Shown: positions 1 through 4,776 of the stretch, in pieces | Layout: every line of letters starts with the position of its first letter | Position numbering within the stretch: position 1 is the first letter of the stretch | NCBI GenBank assembly: GCA_900554975.1 | Contig: USJI01000043.1 | Location: 1-7,262 of the forward strand | Reading direction: 5' to 3' | DNA: 7,262 nt | Source of the DNA: an uncultured Ruminococcus sp. | Lineage (GTDB): Bacteria; Bacillota; Clostridia; Oscillospirales; Ruminococcaceae | Notes under the pieces: generated by a model | The model's input: only the letters and a program-made list of their open reading frames with translations | Database searches by the model: none | Told to the model about the DNA's origin: nothing | Translations under genes and position numbers: made by a program

Positions 1-622
1 TTCGGATTCTTCTTATATTTACATCAACTATTTTGTCATCGCCGTAATAATTTTCGCCCCAGATATGGGTCAGTATACTTGAACGGTCAAGAGCAGTATT
101 CTTGTTGTTCATGAAGTATTCCATTATCTGATATTCAACCTGTGTAAGGTCTATCGGAACACCGTTTTTTGTAACCGTCCTGCTTTTCAGATTAAGTATG
201 AACGGGCCGGATTCAAGAATTGTCGAAGTGTCTTCCTTCTTGATAAAGCTCATGCAGACACGTCTGTATATCGCATCAACCCTTGCTGTCAGTTCAGAAG
301 GCGAAAAAGGCTTTGTGATATAATCGTCAGCACCCATCATAAGACCGCTTACCTTGTCCATTTCCTGTGCCTTGGCGGTAAGCATTATGATACCGAGTGT
401 GGAGCTTTTTTCACGAAGCTTTTTGCACACTGTAAAACCATCTATTCCCGGCATCATGATATCAAGCAGAACTATGTCAAAATTGCCTTTTTGTTCAACG
501 AATGCACGAAGTGCGTCCTCTCCGCAGTTAACATCATAAACGTCGTATCCGACACGCTTTAGATTGATAACCACAAAATCACGGATTGCGTCCTCGTCCT
601 CACATACCAAAATGCGTTTCAT
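1..622 (-). CDS. OmpR/PhoB-family response regulator, C-terminus cut off by the window edge
   Basis: This is a cytoplasmic two-component transcription factor: a kinase phosphorylates the receiver domain, which changes DNA binding by the winged-helix domain. I translated 207 codons from the ATG at 622. The receiver domain spans about residues 2-118, with acidic pocket E8/D9, phospho-acceptor D54 in the LLDIMMPG motif, T82 in IIMLTAK, and K104 in the TKPF motif. A DNA-binding domain of the OmpR type begins near residue 137 and includes LTQVEYQIMEYF, an IWG motif and the start of the recognition helix (DDKIVDVNIRRIR). About 20-25 C-terminal residues are missing off the left edge. A GGAG at 629-632 sits 6 bases before the ATG. 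The gene is the third in the gltA operon, 34 bases after the lipoprotein gene. A histidine kinase probably follows outside the window. The subfamily (PhoB/PhoP, WalR or other) cannot be fixed from these motifs. Confidence 0.96.
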   Translation of the reverse strand, partial: MKRILVCEDEDAIRDFVVINLKRVGYDVYDVNCGEDALRAFVEQKGNFDIVLLDIMMPGIDGFTVCKKLREKSSTLGIIMLTAKAQEMDKVSGLMMGADDYITKPFSPSELTARVDAIYRRVCMSFIKKEDTSTILESGPFILNLKSRTVTKNGVPIDLTQVEYQIMEYFMNNKNTALDRSSILTHIWGENYYGDDKIVDVNIRRIR

Positions 623-656
623 AAAAGACTCCATTTCCCAGACTGCAAAGCAGACC

Positions 657-1970
657 TTATTTATCCTCGAATTTAAATTTCAGCATTATTTCAGCCGGAG
701 ATGATACAAGTTCATCTTCCGCATTTATCTTTATAAAGAACATCTTGTCGCCCTTTGAGTGCAACAGTTCAAAGCCGGATTTTTTAAACGCCTGATGCTT
801 GCTGCTGTCCGAAACGGTAACGACTCTGAATATCTCGTTTCCTGTTCCGGTCTGTTTGTCATAACGGCAAAACCTCAGCCCTGATGAATCAACATCAACA
901 GTGACTTTGTCCCGCCACTCATCAGGTATTATAAATGTATAACCGTCCGTTATGCTCTGATAACTCAGATACTTTTCTTCCAGTTTATCCTCATCGTCCA
1001 GAACATACCATTTGCTGAAATACACCCTGCTGTCATCAGTCTTGCCCTCATATCCGGGGCATACCACAGGAACAGGTATTTCCGTTTCGCCGTCGCCGTC
1101 AACATCACCGCAGGTGTATGCGGAAGGGCGGAGCGTTTCCTCCTTTTTTATATCCGGAGCAAAAAGCTCTATAAGATTGTTCCTGCTGTCAACGGTAAAG
1201 ACCTCTGTTGCGATCATACCGTTTCCTGTATCTGCGTCAAGATAAACAGCCGTTGAGCCGTCCGGCAGCTTTCCGTATTTCATATTGGAATAGCCCGTAA
1301 AGCTTTCGCTGAGTTTCACCGTTGAGCGGAGGTAATTTCCGTCCTCGCCGAGGTAATACACAGCCGCAGATGCTTGTCTTGACGTACTCTGTCCCAGAGC
1401 TGTAAAAAGCTCAAGTGTTCCGTCGCCGTTTATATCGGCGGTATCGAATACAGAGTAATAGTTATTTTCAAATGTGGTGTTGAGTTTTCCGTCGGAATAA
1501 TCATAAATGCTTACAACCTTTTCGCTCTGGTTTATAAGGCTGTATCCGACAATTATATTTATTCTGTCATTATTTCCGAGTTTTGTTATCTTGACCTGTT
1601 CTATCTCGTTTCCCCCTGCTTCATAGTCACAGACGGAATGCCAGCCTGAACCATTCTGGTCAAGAATATTCATTCTCAGGGAGCTGTCATCGGTATTGTT
1701 GAGGGAATTCTTCCTGTAAAAAACGACAGCTTCGTTTTCGGAATCCCCGTCAACATCAGCAATTATAAATGCTGACAGATAGTCCCCGGATTTCGGATAT
1801 TTCAGACTGATATTTGTACCTGCATAATCTGTAAGCGCCTTGTATATATGCTCCTGCTGTGTGCTGAGCTTCGGCGGAGTAAGAAGTGTGTCAACTCCTG
1901 CATTCAGCGAACAGCCCGAAAGCATAAACAAGGCGGAGAGAAGCAAAGTTATTTTAAGTGGTCTTTTCAA
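657..1970 (-). CDS. Secreted lipoprotein with FG-GAP/VCBS-like DxDGD repeats, function unknown
   Basis: This 437-residue protein is probably a lipid-anchored extracellular protein. Its N-terminus has basic residues (K2, R3, K6), a hydrophobic stretch at about 7-18, and a lipobox LSGC with the modifiable Cys at 20. Three evenly spaced acidic turns, DVDGDSENE (72-80), DINGDGTLE (179-187) and DVDGDGETE (289-297), match the calcium-loop pattern of FG-GAP/VCBS beta-propeller repeats. Each is followed by a short beta-strand such as AVVFY or LFTAL. The segment from about 344 to the end reads as a separate beta-rich domain starting with a YTFIIPDEW motif. No catalytic motif is evident. The start is TTG: a perfect AGGAGG at 1979-1984 lies 8 bases before it, and the signal peptide begins there. 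The gene sits between gltA and the response regulator with no terminator, so it is likely co-transcribed. A sensory or ligand-binding role is only an inference from that position. Confidence 0.9.
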   Translation of the reverse strand: MKRPLKITLLLSALFMLSGCSLNAGVDTLLTPPKLSTQQEHIYKALTDYAGTNISLKYPKSGDYLSAFIIADVDGDSENEAVVFYRKNSLNNTDDSSLRMNILDQNGSGWHSVCDYEAGGNEIEQVKITKLGNNDRINIIVGYSLINQSEKVVSIYDYSDGKLNTTFENNYYSVFDTADINGDGTLELFTALGQSTSRQASAAVYYLGEDGNYLRSTVKLSESFTGYSNMKYGKLPDGSTAVYLDADTGNGMIATEVFTVDSRNNLIELFAPDIKKEETLRPSAYTCGDVDGDGETEIPVPVVCPGYEGKTDDSRVYFSKWYVLDDEDKLEEKYLSYQSITDGYTFIIPDEWRDKVTVDVDSSGLRFCRYDKQTGTGNEIFRVVTVSDSSKHQAFKKSGFELLHSKGDKMFFIKINAEDELVSSPAEIMLKFKFEDK

Positions 1971-1978
1971 TTTGCTTT

Positions 1979-1984
1979 CCTCCT
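1979..1984 (-). promoter_or_regulatory. Ribosome binding site fixing the TTG start of the lipoprotein
   Basis: The minus strand reads AGGAGG here, a full anti-16S complement, 8 bases before the TTG at 1968-1970. No ATG or GTG lies at a suitable distance in that frame, and the signal peptide begins right at the TTG, so this site decides the start. Confidence 0.85.
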
Positions 1985-2012
1985 GTTATGCTTAAACTAG
2001 ATTATATTCTGA

Positions 2013-3368
2013 TTATCTCTTATCAATAGGAATATACTTTTTCGGCTTTGCAACTGCCTTGTACGCCGGACGGATAATTCTTCCGCCTGTCAGTATTTCC
2101 TCGATTCTGTGTGCTGCCCAGCCAACCATTCTTGAAACGGCAAACAGCGGAGTATACAAATCTGACGGAATACCCAGCATCTTGTAAACAAGACCTGAAT
2201 ACATATCAACATTTGCACAGACAACCTTTTCACTGCCCTTGACCTTTTTGAAAACTTCCGGTGTAAGACGTTCAATTGTTTCAAGAAGTCTGAACTCAGC
2301 TTCAATTTCCTTGCCGGCAGCAAGATGCATTGCCTTTCTCTTGAGAATAACTTCTCTCGGGTCGGAAAGTGTATAAACAGCGTGACCCATACCGTAAATA
2401 AGTCCTGAACCGTCATTTGCTTCCTTATTCAGAACCTTTATCATATGGTCGGCAACCTGACCTTCACTTTCCCAGTTCTTTACATTTTCCTTGAAGTTTT
2501 CGAGCATCTGCATAACCTTTATATTAGCACCGCCGTGACGTGGTCCTTTAAGAGAACCGATAGCGGCAGAATATGCAGAATATGCGTCTGTTCCGGAAGA
2601 TGTCAGCACACGGCAGGTAAATGTTGAGTTGTTGCCGCCGCCATGCTCTGCATGAAGCATAAGCATAGTATCAAGAAGCTGTGCCTCCTCCTTTGTGAAC
2701 TGTCTGTCCAGACGCATAAGAGAGAGGATTGTTTCAGCTGTATTCTGCTCCTTTATAAGCGGATGCATTACCATACTCTTGTTTTCATAATAGCTTTTCT
2801 TTGTCTGGTATGCATTTGTCATGATAACCGGAAGCTTTGCAATAAGCTCAATAGCTATTCTCATTTCGTTTTCGATACTGTTGTTTTCGCACTCTTCATC
2901 ATATGAATAAAGTGCAAGAACGCTTCTTCCCATCTTGTTCATGATATTTTTGGAAGGTGCTTTCAGTATCATATCAACAACGAATCCCGGCGGCAGTTCA
3001 CGTCTTCTCGACATATAATCGGAAAAAGTATCAAGCTGTTCCCTTGAAGGCAGACGTCCTGTAAGAAGAAGATATGCTATTTCTTCAAATCCGCAGCGGT
3101 CTTCTTTTTCAATGTTTTCCACCAGATCCATAATGCTGTATCCACGGTAAATAAGTTCACCGTTAATAGGCTCAACATCACCCTCATTCACAATATAGCC
3201 ATGTACATTACAAATGTTGGTAAGACCTGCAACCACACCTGTGCCGTCCTTGTTTCTGAGTCCTCTTTTCACATAGAATTTGTCGTAAAGTTTCGGATCG
3301 ATTCTGGAATTCTCAGACAAGTCTGAGCATAATCTTTTAATACCGTCATTGTCATTAAAACTATTCAC
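2013..3368 (-). CDS. gltA: Citrate synthase (citrate (Si)-synthase family)
   Basis: Citrate synthase is a cytoplasmic enzyme that condenses acetyl-CoA with oxaloacetate to give citrate and CoA, the entry step to the TCA cycle. In a fermentative clostridium it would mainly feed 2-oxoglutarate and glutamate synthesis. At 451 residues it is a little longer than the roughly 370-430 of many bacterial forms, owing to an N-terminal extension of about 45 residues before the GLTNICNVHGYI segment. The expected active-site residues are present: the oxaloacetate-binding His in HAEHGGG (H242), catalytic H278 in GPRHGGAN, H329 in GMGHAVY, R338 in SDPR, catalytic D388 in NVDMYSG, and R413 in VSRMVGW. The start is GTG, set by a GGGAG at 3376-3380 seven bases upstream. 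It is the first gene of a leftward operon with its own consensus promoter and diverges from spoIID. A 2-methylcitrate or Re-type activity is not suggested by the motifs, but side specificity cannot be excluded by eye. Confidence 0.96.
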   Translation of the reverse strand: MNSFNDNDGIKRLCSDLSENSRIDPKLYDKFYVKRGLRNKDGTGVVAGLTNICNVHGYIVNEGDVEPINGELIYRGYSIMDLVENIEKEDRCGFEEIAYLLLTGRLPSREQLDTFSDYMSRRRELPPGFVVDMILKAPSKNIMNKMGRSVLALYSYDEECENNSIENEMRIAIELIAKLPVIMTNAYQTKKSYYENKSMVMHPLIKEQNTAETILSLMRLDRQFTKEEAQLLDTMLMLHAEHGGGNNSTFTCRVLTSSGTDAYSAYSAAIGSLKGPRHGGANIKVMQMLENFKENVKNWESEGQVADHMIKVLNKEANDGSGLIYGMGHAVYTLSDPREVILKRKAMHLAAGKEIEAEFRLLETIERLTPEVFKKVKGSEKVVCANVDMYSGLVYKMLGIPSDLYTPLFAVSRMVGWAAHRIEEILTGGRIIRPAYKAVAKPKKYIPIDKR

Positions 3369-3375
3369 TTGCTCA

Positions 3376-3380
3376 CTCCC
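3376..3380 (-). promoter_or_regulatory. Ribosome binding site for the GTG start of gltA
   Basis: The minus strand reads GGGAG here, 7 bases before the GTG at 3366-3368. It supports GTG as the start; the next in-frame Met lies far inside the conserved domain. Confidence 0.75.
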
Positions 3381-3401
3381 ATTCTTTTATAGTTAACTTT
3401 T

Positions 3402-3430
3402 ATTATAACCGATTTTCGCAAATATGTCAA
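3402..3430 (-). promoter_or_regulatory. Consensus sigma-A promoter of the gltA operon
   Basis: On the minus strand the -35 is TTGACA (3425-3430) and the -10 is TATAAT (3402-3407), with exactly 17 bases between them. Both hexamers are perfect consensus. Transcription should begin near 3395, giving a short leader of about 26 bases before the GTG. Such a strong core promoter suggests high basal expression, possibly held down by a repressor. Confidence 0.92.
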
Positions 3431-3443
3431 TTACCCTGATAAT
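3415..3443 (+). promoter_or_regulatory. Weak promoter candidate for the spoIID-type gene, overlapping the gltA promoter
   Basis: On the plus strand TTCGCA (3415-3420, 4 of 6 matches) and GATAAT (3438-3443, 5 of 6) are 17 bases apart. It overlaps the divergent gltA promoter almost completely. I could not find a convincing sporulation sigma-E style element (a CATACA-like -10) in this gap, so the true promoter of this gene remains uncertain. Confidence 0.3.
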
Positions 3444-3444
3444 A

Positions 3445-3471
3445 TTAAGAAGTAAGGAACATTTTTCTTAA
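3445..3471. repeat. 7-bp inverted repeat in the gltA/spoIID intergenic region
   Basis: TTAAGAA (3445-3451) and TTCTTAA (3465-3471) are perfect reverse complements separated by 13 bases. The centres of the two arms lie two helical turns (20 bp) apart, as in many dimeric repressor sites. It would lie near the transcription start of the weak rightward promoter candidate and about 50-76 bases upstream of the gltA start. AT-rich 7-mers also arise by chance here. Confidence 0.3.
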
Positions 3472-3489
3472 ATCGGATAACAATTTACA

Positions 3490-3505
3490 GCTTTCTTCAG
3501 AAAGC
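3490..3505 (+). other. Small hairpin just before the spoIID ribosome binding site
   Basis: GCTTTC (3490-3495) pairs perfectly with GAAAGC (3500-3505) around a 4-base TTCA loop. The AAAGGA ribosome binding site starts 3 bases later at 3508, so the hairpin could affect ribosome access or mRNA stability. No T-run follows, so it is not a terminator. Confidence 0.4.
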
Positions 3506-3520
3506 GGAAAGGAAAAATTC

Positions 3521-4576
3521 ATGAAATCCTATGTATCTGCCGCTGTTATTTTCGCCGTACTCCTTGTGTCTGTGCCTGCTGCACCGCTTCTGTCATCAGA
3601 GCTGAAATCCGCACAGGCTCAGGAACTTATGGACAGGGAGGAAACAAGCGAAAGCAGTACCCAAAAGGAAACTGATGAAAAAGATAATAAAAAGGAAAGC
3701 AAAAATGATTCCGAAGAAGTTTTCAGGGTTCTGGATATCACGACCGGAAAGGTTGAGGAAATATCCGCATTTGATTACGTTGTCGGAGCAGTCTGTGCGG
3801 AAATGCCTGCCACATTTGAACCCGAAGCCCTGAAAGCACAGGCTGTGGCTGCACACACCTACGCAGTGCGTCAGATGGAAAAAGCAAAGGTTTCACCTGA
3901 CAAGGAGCTTTGCGGAGCGTATTTTTCAAACGACAGCAGTAAATATCAGGCATATTTTACGGAAAATCAGGCAAAACAGTATTACGGAGATGAATATGAC
4001 GAGTATATAAAAAAGATAAGGGACGCTGTAAGCGATGTTGAAGACGAGATACTTGTCTATGAGGACGAGCCGATAATAGCCGCCTTTCACTCAATGTCGG
4101 CAGGCACTACTGAAAGTGCCGAAAACGTATGGGGAAGCAAGGTGGATTACCTCGTTCCGGTAGAAAGCGATGAAGATACCAGTGCACCGAAATATCTTGA
4201 GGAATATGAGTATACCGAAGATGAAATGCGTGAACGGCTTGAAAAAGCTTTTGATGATATAAAACTCGAAAAAGATCCGTCCGTATGGTTTTCGGACATA
4301 TCAAAAAGCAAGTCAGCTACTGTTCTTTCCGTAAAGGTCGGAAACAAGACCGTTTCCGGACAGGAAATCCGTGCCGCACTTTCCCTGCGTTCAGCGGCAT
4401 TCGACATTGAATATGATGACGGATTCAAAATCACCACAAGAGGATACGGACACTGCGTAGGAATGAGCCAGTTCGGGGCAAACGCCATGGCAAAGGAAGG
4501 GAAAACCTATGATGAAATACTGGAGCATTATTATCCGGGAACAGAATTTGCAAGCGTATCGGATACAGAGGAATAA
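3521..4576 (+). CDS. spoIID: SpoIID/LytB-domain lytic transglycosylase (stage II sporulation protein D)
   Basis: SpoIID cleaves glycan strands of peptidoglycan after stem peptides are removed by SpoIIP, and drives engulfment of the forespore. It acts outside the membrane to which it is anchored. This 351-residue protein has an N-terminal hydrophobic anchor (about residues 4-24), a charged Glu/Lys/Ser-rich linker (about 36-66), and then the SpoIID domain. The hallmark FDYVVGAVCAEMPATFEPEA motif (84-103) contains the expected catalytic Glu at 94. It is followed by LKAQAVAAHTYAV (104-116), AAFHSMSAGTTESAENVWG (187-205), and the C-terminal GYGHCVGMSQFGANAMA motif (308-324). AAAGGA at 3508-3513 lies 7 bases before the ATG. 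The Cys expected before QAY is absent (KYQAY at 141-145), so the zinc site known in some clostridial SpoIIDs looks altered. No clear terminator separates it from ppk1. SpoIIP and SpoIIM are not in the window, so a vegetative SpoIID-like role is possible. Confidence 0.9.
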   Translation: MKSYVSAAVIFAVLLVSVPAAPLLSSELKSAQAQELMDREETSESSTQKETDEKDNKKESKNDSEEVFRVLDITTGKVEEISAFDYVVGAVCAEMPATFEPEALKAQAVAAHTYAVRQMEKAKVSPDKELCGAYFSNDSSKYQAYFTENQAKQYYGDEYDEYIKKIRDAVSDVEDEILVYEDEPIIAAFHSMSAGTTESAENVWGSKVDYLVPVESDEDTSAPKYLEEYEYTEDEMRERLEKAFDDIKLEKDPSVWFSDISKSKSATVLSVKVGNKTVSGQEIRAALSLRSAAFDIEYDDGFKITTRGYGHCVGMSQFGANAMAKEGKTYDEILEHYYPGTEFASVSDTEE

Positions 4577-4648
4577 TGTTACATTTTTCGGCTTTAAAAG
4601 GCATTGTTTTATTTAATGAGTAAATTTTTTACACACTAAAATGTGAAT

Positions 4649-4687
4649 TTTACATAAAATTTACATAAAATTCATATCTTTTTTATC
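4649..4687 (+). promoter_or_regulatory. Pho-box-like array of 11-bp direct repeats upstream of ppk1
   Basis: Two perfect tandem copies of TTTACATAAAA (4649-4659, 4660-4670) are followed at the same 11-base phase by TTCATA (4671-4676) and TTTATC (4682-4687). Known PhoP boxes in Bacillus are TT(A/C/T)ACA hexamers with about 5-base spacers, and PhoB boxes also repeat every 11 bp. The array ends 7 bases before the -35 at 4695, where a class of activators of this family binds. The gene controlled is polyphosphate kinase, a common Pho regulon member. The repeat is observed directly; the binding protein is inferred. Confidence 0.6.
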
Positions 4688-4694
4688 GGATTTC

Positions 4695-4723
4695 TTGACG
4701 AAAACAAACAATTGATATATAAT
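4695..4723 (+). promoter_or_regulatory. Sigma-A promoter of ppk1
   Basis: TTGACG (4695-4700, 5 of 6) and TATAAT (4718-4723, perfect) are separated by 17 bases. Transcription should begin near 4730, leaving a leader of about 47 bases before the ATG at 4777. Confidence 0.88.
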
Positions 4724-4776
4724 ATAGATAAAAATTATCCGCATACAGACGTATTAAAAAAACGGAGGAACAAACT

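Larger units (their letters stand above)
4577..4776. other. AT-rich spacer between spoIID and ppk1
   Basis: This 200-base gap holds a Pho-box-like direct repeat, a strong promoter and the ppk1 ribosome binding site (GGAGG at 4764-4768, 8 bases before the ATG). The sequence after the spoIID stop (around 4590-4605) forms only a weak, wobble-containing hairpin without a solid T-run, so I do not call a terminator. A loose inverted pair, TTTACA at 4628-4633 and TGTGAA at 4642-4647, lies upstream of the direct repeats. I see no gene in it. Confidence 0.8.

Noticed and set aside
639..655. Small hairpin between the lipoprotein and response regulator genes (CTGC-TTT-GCAG on the minus strand).
   Set aside because: The stem is only 4 bp with a mismatch beyond it and no T-run, too weak to be a terminator or a reliable processing site.
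2001..2006. TATAAT on the minus strand between gltA and the lipoprotein gene, suggesting an internal promoter.
   Set aside because: No -35 lies at 16-18 bases; the nearest TTGATA is only 14 bases away. It is probably chance in AT-rich DNA.
2643..2906. Plus-strand open frames inside gltA and similar antisense frames inside the other genes.
   Set aside because: They lie opposite strongly conserved coding sequence, lack ribosome binding sites and have no recognisable domains.
3484..3489. Single TTTACA upstream of spoIID, like the ppk1 repeats.
   Set aside because: No partner hexamer lies 11 bases on either side, so it is not a Pho-like array.
4586..4606. Possible terminator after spoIID.
   Set aside because: The stem is short and needs a wobble pair with almost no loop, and the following T-run is interrupted, so it does not meet the usual pattern.
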